DNA of 64,000 nucleotides from JBECKS01 sp964557005 (GCA_964557005.1 CAZKYI010000002.1:248001-312000), one strand, 5' to 3'. Positions 51,244 through 59,499 are shown, counted from the stretch's first letter. Numbers and translations are program-made. Notes: generated by a model from the sequence alone, not told the origin.

Positions 51244-52542
51244 ATGATTCCTGAGTATTATTCAATCGCACAAGTAGCCGACATACTAAGTATTTCCAAA
51301 GAGACGCTTAGGCGATGGGACAACAACGGAACACTTGTTCCACAAAGACATCCTGATAACAATTATCGTGTTTATCACCGAACACAAATTGAACATTTTG
51401 AGCAAGCCCAAGTTCTTTTCAATAGCAAATGGGATGATGAAATAAACATAACGCCAAAGAGAAAGTATAAATTAGTTGAGCTTTTTGCGGGTGCTGGCGG
51501 CCTTGCTTTGGGCATGGAAAAAGCAGGATTTAAATCAGTATTGTTAAACGAGTTTGACAAGCATGCTTGCCAAACACTACGTGAAAATCGTCCGAAATGG
51601 AATGTTATAGAAGGCGATATATCAAATGTTGATTTCACCGAATACGAAAACCAAATTGATATTTTATCTGGCGGTTTTCCATGCCAAGCCTTTTCGTATG
51701 CGGGGAAAAAATTAGGGTTTGAAGATACAAGGGGAACTTTATTCTTTGAATTTGCCCGCGCTGTAAAAGAAACAAATCCAAAAGTAATAGTCGCTGAAAA
51801 TGTGCGAGGGCTTCTTGAGCATGAAAATGGCAATACCTTAGCGGCAATAAAGAGCGTAATTGATGAACTGGGTTATGAGCTTGTCGAACCACGAGTTTTG
51901 AAAGCAGTATTTTATCAAGTTCCCCAAAAAAGAGAGCGACTTTTCTTAATTGGAATTCGGAAAGACATATCTGATTATGTTGAATTTAAGTGGCCATCCC
52001 CCTACAAGCGAATTATGACTATGCGAGATGCATTAAAAGCTGGGGATTTATATTCAACAGACGTGCCACCATCGGAAGGGCAAAAATATCCGAAAAGAAA
52101 AGCTGAAATACTTTCCAAGGTTCCACAGGGAGGATATTGGCGTGATTTGCCAGATAAACTCCAACGAGAATATATGCAGAAAAGTTATTTTCTTGGCGGG
52201 GGTAAAACAGGAATGGCAAGGCGTTTATCATGGGATGAACCAAGCCTTACATTAACGTGCTCTCCTGCACAAAAGCAAACCGAAAGATGTCACCCAGAAG
52301 AAACTCGGCCACTAACAGTTAGAGAGTACGCGAGAATTCAAACCTTTCCAGATGACTGGTCGTTTTCAGGGCCGCTTACAGCACAATATAAGCAAATTGG
52401 TAATGCCGTTCCCGTTAATCTTGCTTACGCTGTAGGTAGGTCATTAATAGCCTTACTTAATGACATTGATAAAATTAGCAAAATATCGAAGCCTATTAAA
52501 AAACACACTAAGAAAAATGAACAACTTGCGCTTGCCGTATAG
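51244..52542 (+). CDS. C5-cytosine methyltransferase with N-terminal HTH (cassette 8)
   Basis: 432 aa from ATG 51244, chosen because GAGGAGA is right before it (ATG 51226 lies inside the preceding region). Residues about 3-60 form a MerR/excisionase-like HTH (YYSIAQVADILSISKETLRRW, then NNYRVYHRTQIEHFEQ). From about residue 76 the methylase begins: VELFAGAGGLALGMEKAGF, then GGFPCQAFSYAGKK with the catalytic cysteine, AENVRGLLEHENG, QVPQKRERLFLIGIR and QIGNAVPVNLAYAVG. Converts cytosine to 5-methylcytosine at its site. HTH-bearing methyltransferases such as M.SsoII repress their own gene; this one probably does so at 51194-51211. Confidence 0.92.
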   Translation: MIPEYYSIAQVADILSISKETLRRWDNNGTLVPQRHPDNNYRVYHRTQIEHFEQAQVLFNSKWDDEINITPKRKYKLVELFAGAGGLALGMEKAGFKSVLLNEFDKHACQTLRENRPKWNVIEGDISNVDFTEYENQIDILSGGFPCQAFSYAGKKLGFEDTRGTLFFEFARAVKETNPKVIVAENVRGLLEHENGNTLAAIKSVIDELGYELVEPRVLKAVFYQVPQKRERLFLIGIRKDISDYVEFKWPSPYKRIMTMRDALKAGDLYSTDVPPSEGQKYPKRKAEILSKVPQGGYWRDLPDKLQREYMQKSYFLGGGKTGMARRLSWDEPSLTLTCSPAQKQTERCHPEETRPLTVREYARIQTFPDDWSFSGPLTAQYKQIGNAVPVNLAYAVGRSLIALLNDIDKISKISKPIKKHTKKNEQLALAV

Positions 52543-52605
52543 GCTCATAACAAGTCAAAGCACTCGGACGCAGCAAAGCTGCGCCGGTGTTTGAGGCGTT
52601 ATGCA
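52542..52605 (+). repeat. attC 8
   Basis: GGCTCATAAC ... GCGTTATGC with arms CGGACGCAGC/GCTGCGCCG; the cassette start TTATGAGCC is complementary. Confidence 0.92.
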
Positions 52606-52626
52606 ATTTAAAGTTTGAGGTGAATC

Positions 52627-52839
52627 GTGGAAGAAGAAATATCAGGAGTACTTTTTACGAAGTATGATGAATTAAACTTTTCTGAAGGAGATGCGTATCC
52701 GAATCAAGAGGGAAATATTTGCATCAAATTTGATGAGAAGAGTTTTGCGGTTTTAACACCTGTCATGGCTAAGCGTTTAAATAAATCATTGGATGAGGCA
52801 ATTAGGTCATCCTTGGGTATGGTTCTTTCAGAAGAATAA
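52627..52839 (+). CDS. small hypothetical protein (cassette 9)
   Basis: 70 aa, GTG 52627. MEEEISGVLFTKYDELNFSEGDAYP then acidic, no membrane segment. Unrecognised. SD GAGGTG precedes. Paired with a 77-aa gene 21 bases downstream, a size pattern like an antitoxin-toxin pair, but no motif supports that. Confidence 0.6.
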   Translation: MEEEISGVLFTKYDELNFSEGDAYPNQEGNICIKFDEKSFAVLTPVMAKRLNKSLDEAIRSSLGMVLSEE

Positions 52840-52860
52840 TAGATTATTAAAGGAGGTTTT

Positions 52861-53094
52861 ATGTCATTTATTGGAGAAACCGAAGAAAGAAAAATAACAA
52901 CAAATGGTAAAACCTATAAAATATTCATTACTGAACAAGTTGGTGGGTATTGGGTAGCAACAGTTTTATATTCTGTTAATGGCACGGTTAGCACGCACAA
53001 TGAAATAGCTAAAACAAAAGTTGATGCTTATGCACAAGCGTCTACGTTCGTTCTAAATAATATTGATCAAAATGCGGTAATCGAGGCACTGTAA
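52861..53094 (+). CDS. small hypothetical protein (cassette 9)
   Basis: 77 aa, ATG 52861 with strong SD AAGGAGG. Predicted beta-rich first part (KTYKIFITEQVGGYWVATVLYSVNG) then helical end. Unrecognised. Second gene of a two-gene cassette. Confidence 0.65.
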   Translation: MSFIGETEERKITTNGKTYKIFITEQVGGYWVATVLYSVNGTVSTHNEIAKTKVDAYAQASTFVLNNIDQNAVIEAL

Positions 53095-53095
53095 A

Positions 53096-53184
53096 TGCAT
53101 AACCAGCCGCAGCACAGCCGCACCTTCGGTGCTCGGACGCCAAACCGCTACGCGTTTTGTCGCCCGTGTGCGGGGCGTTAAGTA
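53096..53184 (+). repeat. attC 9
   Basis: TGCATAAC ... GCGTTAAGTA, complementary to cassette start TTATGCA. Confidence 0.9.
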
Positions 53185-53191
53185 TTTTGAT

Positions 53192-54031
53192 ATGAAACAT
53201 AATTATTATTCACAGAGAATTGGCTCTAACCAAAATCTAAAAGGTCTTCCCCTAGAAGACATATCAGAGTTGTTTTCACGATTGTATGCACAATTAGAAA
53301 CCGAAGGATATTTTGTCGAAGCTTTCGGATTTTATTGTGTTGATAGAGAGTATGTGAATGGTAGTGTCCCAGATATAGATTTAGAGATGTTATTAACTAT
53401 TCGCAAAAAAAATCTTTGGCCTGTATCCGAGTATTACGGAAAGTATTCAGAAGATGATTTATTAGATGTTATAGAGTTTTTATATCAACATGTTTCAAAA
53501 CCAATTGATGGTCAAATGCATAGCTGGGGTAACTGTGGAATGCATTGGGAGACATTTAATAAAAAAGAGGGTCAAAGAATTTTCAGAGAAAAGATTAATT
53601 CCGTTTTAGAACACTATGAGAAAAAATTTGTATTATCTGAAACTGGTGAAGTACTGCATAAACCGGAAGAAGGCTTTGAAAATATCTTTAACGCAGATGT
53701 GCCATCAAAAGACAGTAATGTAATCGCACGGATAGAAGCCGCCACCACAAAATTTAGAAGGCATGGTTCAAATATAGACGATAGAAGGCAAGCAGTTAGA
53801 GATTTAGCAGATGTCCTCGAATATCTTAAGCCACAAGTAAAAGAGCTTTTAACAAACAAAGATGAAAATGATCTTTTCAATATAGCCAATAATTTCGGTA
53901 TACGTCATCATAATGACAAACAAAAAACATCGTATGATGCAGCAATTTGGTTGAGCTGGATGTTTTACTTCTATTTATCAACAATCCACGTGGTATTAAG
54001 AAAAATCGATCATGACAAATCAAAAACTTAA
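53192..54031 (+). CDS. candidate HEPN-domain protein (cassette 10)
   Basis: 279 aa from ATG 53192; the frame open upstream is attC sequence. The C-terminal 100 residues (DRRQAVRDLADVLEYLKPQVKELL..., then NNFGIRHHNDKQKTSYDAAIWLSWMFYFYLSTIHVVLRK) resemble AbiJ-like/HEPN helical RNase domains: R-H-H-N-D around residue 250. N-terminal half unrecognised with many aromatics. HEPN proteins often act in abortive infection or toxin-antitoxin systems. Confidence rests on the short motif and the defence-rich neighbourhood. Confidence 0.55.
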   Translation: MKHNYYSQRIGSNQNLKGLPLEDISELFSRLYAQLETEGYFVEAFGFYCVDREYVNGSVPDIDLEMLLTIRKKNLWPVSEYYGKYSEDDLLDVIEFLYQHVSKPIDGQMHSWGNCGMHWETFNKKEGQRIFREKINSVLEHYEKKFVLSETGEVLHKPEEGFENIFNADVPSKDSNVIARIEAATTKFRRHGSNIDDRRQAVRDLADVLEYLKPQVKELLTNKDENDLFNIANNFGIRHHNDKQKTSYDAAIWLSWMFYFYLSTIHVVLRKIDHDKSKT

Positions 54032-54108
54032 CAAGGCACGGCACAATCGCGCAACAAGTTGCGCTGGACTCGCACTGCGTGCTCGCCTGTGCTTGCGGCG
54101 TTAGGCAC
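54026..54108 (+). repeat. attC 10
   Basis: ACTTAAC ... GCGTTAGGC. Two differences from attC 3 across about 75 bases. Confidence 0.92.
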
Positions 54109-54125
54109 TTCTGAAGGAGTATCCG

Positions 54126-54626
54126 ATGCTTGTAGGAAGGAGAGCGTTTCTGCTCGGACTATTTGGGGTGATTGCATTTGCGCTACCGGTTGAGTCGGAA
54201 GCTCGACGGCGACGTGTCAGTATTGGTGGACGCGGACTAGCTGCTGGGACTAGACATAGCGGCCCTGTTATGACGAGAGAGCAGCTTAGGCAGTGCGTCA
54301 CTGAGCAGAATCAGATAAATGAACAAGAGGATGCGGTTGAGCGGCTCCAATCCTCGCTGCAGACAGATGAGGTCAAGATCAACGTGCTAGAGGACCGTAT
54401 AAAAGCGATGGAGTCTCGCGTTGACGTGTACAGTCAACAATCCGTTGACGGCTTTAATTCGCTAGTCAATGAGCACCGGCGGCTCGTTGTGGATTACAAC
54501 TCGAGGCTTCCAACTGTCAACGCACGAGTGGACGCCCTTAACGCTGCCGTTGAAAGATTCAATGTACGTTGTGCTGAACGAGCTTACTATGAGCATGACA
54601 TGGCAGCCGTACTCGGAGGCAGATAG
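54126..54626 (+). CDS. exported coiled-coil hypothetical protein (cassette 11)
   Basis: 166 aa. N-terminal MLVGRRAFLLGLFGVIAFALPVES looks like a signal peptide, followed by a basic RRRR patch. Residues about 60-150 form a long heptad region (QINEQEDAVERLQSSLQTDEVKINVLEDRIKAMESRV...). Not recognised. The G+C content is higher than in most cassettes. Located after attC 10 with SD GAAGGAG. Confidence 0.68.
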   Translation: MLVGRRAFLLGLFGVIAFALPVESEARRRRVSIGGRGLAAGTRHSGPVMTREQLRQCVTEQNQINEQEDAVERLQSSLQTDEVKINVLEDRIKAMESRVDVYSQQSVDGFNSLVNEHRRLVVDYNSRLPTVNARVDALNAAVERFNVRCAERAYYEHDMAAVLGGR

Positions 54627-54688
54627 CGCCTAATAATTCATTCAAGCCGACCCTGCTTGGCAGTTCGGCTTCACATAAGCGTTAGACG
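54620..54688 (+). repeat. attC 11
   Basis: GCGCCTAAT ... GCGTTAGACG with CAAGCCGACCCTGCTTGGCAGTTCGGCTT, the class-1-cassette type attC with a short loop; the R'' AAC is changed to AAT. Confidence 0.82.
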
Positions 54689-54706
54689 TTTGGAGACAAG
54701 GGGTAA

Positions 54707-54961
54707 GTGATGAGAGCTACGCTTTTCATGTTCTTTTTTGGCCTGGGATGGATTCTTCGTATAGTAGGCGGCTTAGTGCTAATTTGGGCTCTCATCTATG
54801 GGCTATATGCTTTATTCGCTAAGTCCGTCGTGATCGGTCTCTTGTTTATCGGTGGTGTGGTAGTTGGTGGTTGGATCATCCAAATAGCATCGGGTTTGCT
54901 GTTCCTCACGGCGGCTGGGGTAGCAACCGTGGGCAAAAATCAGGGGAACGACGCTGCCTAA
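54707..54961 (+). CDS. small membrane protein (cassette 12)
   Basis: 83-84 aa, GTG 54707 or ATG 54710. Three hydrophobic stretches spanning most of the length (RATLFMFFFGLGWILRIVGGLVLIWALIYG, FAKSVVIGLLFIGGVVVGG, IASGLLFLTAAGV). No family recognised. The stop TAA lies in the R'' box of attC 12. Confidence 0.68.
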   Translation: MMRATLFMFFFGLGWILRIVGGLVLIWALIYGLYALFAKSVVIGLLFIGGVVVGGWIIQIASGLLFLTAAGVATVGKNQGNDAA

Positions 54962-55040
54962 CCAGTGCAGGCACGGCGACGCCCATTACATTGCGCCTAC
55001 GGCTCCATTCCATGGGCGCGCGTGCTGCAAGCGTTAGGCG
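54954..55040 (+). repeat. attC 12
   Basis: GCCTAAC ... GCGTTAGGC. Its R'' is not complementary to the cassette start (GTTAGACG), unlike the others. Confidence 0.82.
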
Positions 55041-55057
55041 AATAGGGAATAACAAGA

Positions 55058-55429
55058 TTGAAAGTATATTTAATAATAATATTTCTTTTTTATTCCATTT
55101 TGGCATTAATCCTGTACATCTTATTTAATGTATTTGAGTTGCAATACGCCAAGTTAATTACTTCGTTAGCATTCATCGGTTCATTGATATATCACTTTAT
55201 TATGGAGTCAATGATAGATATGGATGATTACGACGAAAAAATCGAACTGAAAGACTTTATGCAAGATTTTAAATATTGCGCGATAGTAGGTCTTATACCA
55301 TTTTTAACAATTTCCTTGCTAGGTATCGGCTTTAGTCTACTGAATAGTGGTTCCATAATTGTTGGTGTTATCTTTATGATAATTGGTGTATGTATTTGGG
55401 GTTATACACATGCAGAAAAGCACGCCTAA
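55058..55429 (+). CDS. small membrane protein (cassette 13)
   Basis: 123 aa from TTG 55058, four hydrophobic stretches (LIIIFLFYSILALILYILF, AKLITSLAFIGSLIYHF, CAIVGLIPFLTISLLGIG, IIVGVIFMIIGVCIWG). An acidic patch DMDDYDEKIELKD lies between helices 2 and 3. No family recognised. Stop in the R'' box of attC 13. Confidence 0.68.
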   Translation: MKVYLIIIFLFYSILALILYILFNVFELQYAKLITSLAFIGSLIYHFIMESMIDMDDYDEKIELKDFMQDFKYCAIVGLIPFLTISLLGIGFSLLNSGSIIVGVIFMIIGVCIWGYTHAEKHA

Positions 55430-55505
55430 CAAGGCGGTTAAAAACCGTTTCGCTTCGCTCCACTGGACGCAGCTGACGCTGCGCCTTTTACCGCGGCGTT
55501 AGCAG
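55423..55505 (+). repeat. attC 13
   Basis: CGCCTAAC ... GCGTTAGCA, body identical to attC 2. Confidence 0.92.
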
Positions 55506-55780
55506 GTGTTCGGGTTTCAAGGGTTTTAGTCAGTAGTTTTGTTCCGGCTTCGCTCGCGTTTGGTTTTCTTAGCGGCAGCGCCAAAAGTTAAAGGTCGCCA
55601 GTTTGTGGGTTTACTACAAACGGTTGAGGCGGTAGCGTTGTTCTTCTTGGCTTCGCTTAACAGTTTTACAGGTTCCGGTTGGCTCGCTGTATCGCAGCTG
55701 GCTGGTATAGTTTTTAATACAAGCAGCCTGCCGTTGTTCGGGTTTGCCAGTGCGGCAAGCCGCGCAAGTCCGGTGTGGGC
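55499..55780 (+). other. cassette 14 body, coding status unclear
   Basis: About 280 bases with two overlapping open frames: a plus-strand TTG frame of 95 codons (55539-55826) that runs into attC 14, and a minus-strand frame of 87 codons (55526-55789). Neither has a clear SD or motif. The plus frame is rich in Ser, Ala and Leu with a weakly hydrophobic middle. Real function is open. Confidence 0.4.
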
Positions 55781-55836
55781 TGCTAACAAGCAAAGGCAGC
55801 CGACGCGTACCGCGCAGCTGCTTTGAGCGTTATGCC
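55780..55836 (+). repeat. attC 14
   Basis: CTGCTAAC ... GCGTTATGCC, the shortest attC in the array, complementary to TTAGCAG at the cassette start. Confidence 0.88.
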
Positions 55837-55867
55837 TTTCCCAATTTCAACATTATGAGGTTAATTT

Positions 55868-56713
55868 GTGAGTAAAAATGCATATAAAGATTTCACTAAA
55901 CGGTTTAGCTTGTTGGTAAAGAAGCATCCAGCCTTAATAACCATGACGCTAAGCAATATATTTACTATGCGCCTTATTGGAAACAAAACCCATGGTGATC
56001 TTGCTGAAATAGCTATTTCAGAATTTATCAATCAATACATGTATGATTTCAAATCAATTCATGTTGGAAAAGACCTCTATAGAGCCAAATCTAAAGAAGA
56101 AGATATTACCGTAGAAAATGAAATTACAAACGAAAAGTTCCCCATAAGCTTAAAAGCTTATGGGGATGGCCCGTTACAATTATCAACAGATAAAACATCA
56201 AAAATGTTTCCCATGCTTGAAAAGCATGGGAAACAAATTTCTGACAAAAAAACCATAAAAGCAATTTTTGCAACAAAAGAGTTTTCATGTTTTAGCGACA
56301 TAAATGTACTGCCACTTATTTATGATGAGAAAAAGCAACGATGCAATATCTTAGTTTTTGACGCGGAACTAGCTAGAGACTCTACCGCGTACATCATGAA
56401 AGCAACAGAAGGTTCAGGCAGAAAACACCCTGCGTATAGATTTTTTGATAAAAAAGACAACTATATATGCGAAGTAAGGTATGGTAATGCCTCTGCAAAT
56501 GCCTTACAGAGAGGCTTGTGGACTAACACCAAGAATGCTCTTCCGTATTTTAATAGCGTTACAAATGGCTGGATTGACTACTCGCACAACTTGGTTTTAG
56601 TAAAATTGTTTTCTCATGCTCTTGTCTCAAGTGCTAAAGGGCATGAAACGGCACTTGAAGAAATTAAGAGCGATATTGTAAGACTTAAACAGGTAAATGG
56701 TATAAATGCGTAA
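55868..56713 (+). CDS. putative Type II restriction endonuclease (cassette 15)
   Basis: 281 aa from GTG 55868. KFPISLKAYGDGPLQLSTDK (about 96-115) with upstream ENE could be a PD-(D/E)XK-type site, Lys in SLKAYG. The rest is not recognised. It overlaps the adenine methyltransferase gene by 8 bases, which together with the motif makes a nuclease the best guess. The recognition site is unknown. A+T-rich. Confidence 0.72.
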   Translation: MSKNAYKDFTKRFSLLVKKHPALITMTLSNIFTMRLIGNKTHGDLAEIAISEFINQYMYDFKSIHVGKDLYRAKSKEEDITVENEITNEKFPISLKAYGDGPLQLSTDKTSKMFPMLEKHGKQISDKKTIKAIFATKEFSCFSDINVLPLIYDEKKQRCNILVFDAELARDSTAYIMKATEGSGRKHPAYRFFDKKDNYICEVRYGNASANALQRGLWTNTKNALPYFNSVTNGWIDYSHNLVLVKLFSHALVSSAKGHETALEEIKSDIVRLKQVNGINA

Positions 56714-57848
56714 CTCAACAATTTCACTCTTTGATAATGCAATTCTCGATATTCCTGATACTCAGGGAGTTAAATATGCAGGTTCGAAATTAAAGCTTCT
56801 CCCGCATATTTTGTCGCTTTTTGACAATCTTACTGTAGAAACTGTCTTTGATGGCTTCTCGGGGACAACCAGAGTTTCGCAGGCATTAGCAAAGTCTGGC
56901 TTCAAAGTAACCAGCAATGATATATCTGAGTGGTCATATGTTTTTGGAGTCTGTTACCTAAAAAATAAAAAGAAAGCATCAGAGTACAAAGATTTAATTA
57001 ATCACCTTAATTCAATAAAAGGGAAAGATGGATGGTTCACAGAAAATTATGGCGGCAAAGATTATAGTGGTGCAGCAGTACAGGAAGATGGATTAAAAAA
57101 GCCATGGCAAGTTCATAACACTAGAAAACTAGATGCTATTCGTGAAGAAATAGATGCATTAAAACTTGGAGAAATTGAAAAAGCAGTTGCTATTACTAGC
57201 CTAATTCTAGCCATGGACGAAGTCGACAGCACTTTGGGGCATTTCACATCTTACTTAAAAGATTGGTCGACTCGCTCTTATAAAGAAATGAAATTAAAAA
57301 TTCCAAAGGTATTTGAAAATACACAAGACAATACGATTCTGAAAGGCGACATATTTGAATCAATTAAAAATGTAAATGTAGATTTTGCATATCTAGACCC
57401 GCCATATGGCTCGAACAATGAAAAAATGCCTCCATCAAGAGTTAGATATGCTTCTTATTACCATATTTGGGCAACAATTTGTAAAAATGATAAGCCAAAA
57501 CTTTTTGGTGCAGCACTTCGAAGGGAAGATACCTCAGATAAAGTCGCTGCAACAGTATTCGAAGAATTCAGGAAAGATGATGAAGGGCACTTTATTGCTG
57601 TAAAAGCAATAGACAGGCTTATCGAATCTATAAATGCAAAGTATGTTGCGCTTTCGTACAGTTCTGGAGGAAAAGCTACAGCAGAAGAGTTGAATGAGAT
57701 TCTAAATAGGCATGGGAAGCTTATTAAAACCATTGAACTCGACTATAAGAAAAATGTAATGGCTGATATGAAGTGGACAAATGAATGGCTGAGAGATGCA
57801 GATGAGCCCAATAGAGAATTCATTTTTTTAATAGACAAAAAGGCATAA
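56706..57848 (+). CDS. D12-class adenine methyltransferase (cassette 15)
   Basis: 380 aa. Motif I VKYAGSKLKLLPHIL (19-33), FDGFSGTTRVSQAL (48-61) and DPPYGSNN near residue 230 are the D12 (Dam-type) order. An insertion of about 100 residues between them carries the predicted target-recognition region. It methylates adenine N6 and protects against the upstream nuclease. Eight-base overlap with the nuclease gene; stop TAA in the R'' box of attC 15. Confidence 0.88.
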   Translation: MRNSTISLFDNAILDIPDTQGVKYAGSKLKLLPHILSLFDNLTVETVFDGFSGTTRVSQALAKSGFKVTSNDISEWSYVFGVCYLKNKKKASEYKDLINHLNSIKGKDGWFTENYGGKDYSGAAVQEDGLKKPWQVHNTRKLDAIREEIDALKLGEIEKAVAITSLILAMDEVDSTLGHFTSYLKDWSTRSYKEMKLKIPKVFENTQDNTILKGDIFESIKNVNVDFAYLDPPYGSNNEKMPPSRVRYASYYHIWATICKNDKPKLFGAALRREDTSDKVAATVFEEFRKDDEGHFIAVKAIDRLIESINAKYVALSYSSGGKATAEELNEILNRHGKLIKTIELDYKKNVMADMKWTNEWLRDADEPNREFIFLIDKKA

Positions 57849-57951
57849 CAAGGCGCTCAAGGCCGTGGCTGCGCCACTGGACGTCTCCAATCGGCGCATG
57901 CTTCGCATTTTACGCGCCGCTTGTAGCCGCCCCTTAGCTTTGCGTTATACC
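57842..57951 (+). repeat. attC 15
   Basis: GGCATAAC ... GCGTTATAC, 110 bases with a long imperfect hairpin centre; the largest attC here. Confidence 0.85.
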
Positions 57952-57974
57952 CTTTTTAATTTTTGAGATTCGTT

Positions 57975-58397
57975 ATGGACATGGAGTTATTTGAGAAAAT
58001 AAGGGATGGAATAATTGTTGAAACGAATGAATTTAAGGTATCAGTAATAAGGAGAGGTACCGATGATTGGAAAAAAGATAATGCATATAATTCTATCCTC
58101 CATCTAATTTCCTCGGGTTATATCAGTGGTGAATCTTGTGCTGATGGGAATTATAGAAATTTGAAAGTTACATCAAAAGGTGAAGAGGTATATAAATTTT
58201 GGTCTACACCAATTAAAAATATAGGCAAACCTACACCTATAGAGGTTATGCGTAACGGTATTATAAGTATATTTGCAGGTAAAATAGTTTATTGGGTAGT
58301 TGTTACTATTCTATTGATTTTAGTTCCAACATTTAGTCAAACAGCACGAGGAGTTTTAATAAATGTTCTCAACTGGGTTATCACTCTTCTTTCATAA
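57975..58397 (+). CDS. hypothetical protein with C-terminal membrane segments (cassette 16)
   Basis: 140 aa from ATG 57975 (TTG 57963 is an alternative). N-terminal 75 residues look soluble with a winged-helix-like LHLISSGYISGES...YRNLKVTSKGEEVY; two hydrophobic segments follow at about 100-120 and 125-140. Not recognised. The layout resembles small membrane-anchored regulators but this is speculative. Confidence 0.65.
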   Translation: MDMELFEKIRDGIIVETNEFKVSVIRRGTDDWKKDNAYNSILHLISSGYISGESCADGNYRNLKVTSKGEEVYKFWSTPIKNIGKPTPIEVMRNGIISIFAGKIVYWVVVTILLILVPTFSQTARGVLINVLNWVITLLS

Positions 58398-58399
58398 AA

Positions 58400-58464
58400 G
58401 GTATAACAAGCCAAGGTTGCAGTTGGACGCAGCAAAGCTGCGCCGCAACTTGGGGCGTTATTGG
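58400..58464 (+). repeat. attC 16
   Basis: GGTATAAC ... GCGTTATTGG, complementary to TTATACC. Confidence 0.9.
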
Positions 58465-58754
58465 GCTAAAGTTTAATACTCGAAAATTGAAGTTCATTTA
58501 AGATTCGGTAATCTCAAAAATTCAGTAGAGGGTTTTTACCAAGATTTAATGTGACTCAACTAAAATCTCAAAATAAAGTTGGTCGTGTAATTCTGAACAA
58601 GGTAAAAAGGTTGGCTGCAAGGCAGCTTAAAGTTTACAAGCGGCTGAGGCCGCTAGATTAAAGTCAAAACACACAGCGGCGAGCCGCTGAAAAGCAAAAA
58701 CAAAAAATACAATTAAGCGGGCTTGTCGTGTTAATTTTAGTAAACAATTTAAAC
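58458..58754 (+). other. cassette 17 body, no convincing ORF
   Basis: About 297 bases with no ORF of 60 codons. It begins TTATTGGGCTAAAG like cassette 2. Short hairpins are seen: CAGCGGC/GCCGCTG near 58676-58692 and AGCGGC/GCCGCT near 58638-58653. It may code for an RNA, carry a promoter or be a relic. Confidence 0.65.
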
Positions 58755-58829
58755 CCCAATAACAAGCTGCTAAACGCGTGGACTCACAAAAGCTGCGCTT
58801 TTGCTCGCGCGTTAGCAGGGCGTTATGTG
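58755..58829 (+). repeat. attC 17
   Basis: CCCAATAAC ... GCGTTATGTG, complementary to the cassette start TTATTGGG. Confidence 0.9.
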
Positions 58830-58909
58830 CCCCGCGCCATTACACCTTGCCTTATTCGGGGTTGAATAAGTACAATTAACAGTACTTTCTAACGTACAAG
58901 GAGAAGATT

Positions 58910-59191
58910 GTGTCAAAACTACGCTTTGATGAAGATATCCGTCCTTTGTCTGATTTCCGGGCAGGAATAGCCTCATTCGTAAGGCAAGTAACCGAAACTG
59001 GTCGCCCTGTAGTGCTTACCCAACGTGGCCGGGGCGTAGCAGTACTGGTTGGGGTTCACGAATATCAGGGAATGCAGGAGCGCCTGGAATTGCTGGAGGA
59101 TGTATATCTGGCTGAAGCTCAGCTTAAGGCCGGGAAGGGCATTCCTCATAGCAAAGCCAAAGAAATGGTCTTGAAGGCTCTGCGCAAGTGA
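58910..59191 (+). CDS. YefM/Phd-family antitoxin (cassette 18)
   Basis: 93 aa from GTG 58910 with SD AAGGAGAAG. RPLSDFRAGIASFVRQVTETGRPVVLTQRGRGVAVLVGVHEYQ is the Phd/YefM DNA-binding and dimerisation fold. The stop overlaps the toxin start by four bases. Type II antitoxin that neutralises the ParE/RelE-like toxin and probably represses the operon. Confidence 0.92.
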   Translation: MSKLRFDEDIRPLSDFRAGIASFVRQVTETGRPVVLTQRGRGVAVLVGVHEYQGMQERLELLEDVYLAEAQLKAGKGIPHSKAKEMVLKALRK

Positions 59192-59499
59192 AGCTGCTTT
59201 GGTCCCCGCTCGCACTTGAGCGAGTCAACGAAATTGCAAGCTACATTGCTCTGGATAAGCCAGCTGCTGCAGAGAATTGGGTTCTTGAACTTTTCGAGCG
59301 TGTTGAGCGTTTGCCCAAACATCCTCGCAGTGGTCGCAAAGTCCCGGAGTTTGGAATTGATCGCATCAGAGAGATTATGCATGGCGCCTATCGTGTTATT
59401 TATTCGATTGATGATAAAGCAAAGCTGATCGAAATCTTGACTGTTCGCAGGGGCAGCGCTTTGCTGCGTGAAGATGAGATTGATCCAGAAAGCACATAA
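59188..59499 (+). CDS. RelE/ParE-family toxin (cassette 18)
   Basis: 103 aa. LWSPLALERVNEIASYIALDKPAAAENWVLELFERVERL and the C-terminal RIREIMHGAYRVIYSIDDKAKLIEILTVRRG match the ParE/RelE toxin superfamily. Targets could be gyrase (ParE) or mRNA (RelE); sequence reading cannot decide. The stop TAA is in the R'' box of attC 18. Confidence 0.92.
   Translation: MKLLWSPLALERVNEIASYIALDKPAAAENWVLELFERVERLPKHPRSGRKVPEFGIDRIREIMHGAYRVIYSIDDKAKLIEILTVRRGSALLREDEIDPEST

Noticed and set aside
54026..54108. tRNA or CRISPR repeat as an explanation for the repeated hairpins at 46-60 kb
   Set aside because: Ends AAC...GTT, complementarity to the cassette starts and a nearby intI identify attC sites; there is no uniform spacer length and no cas gene.
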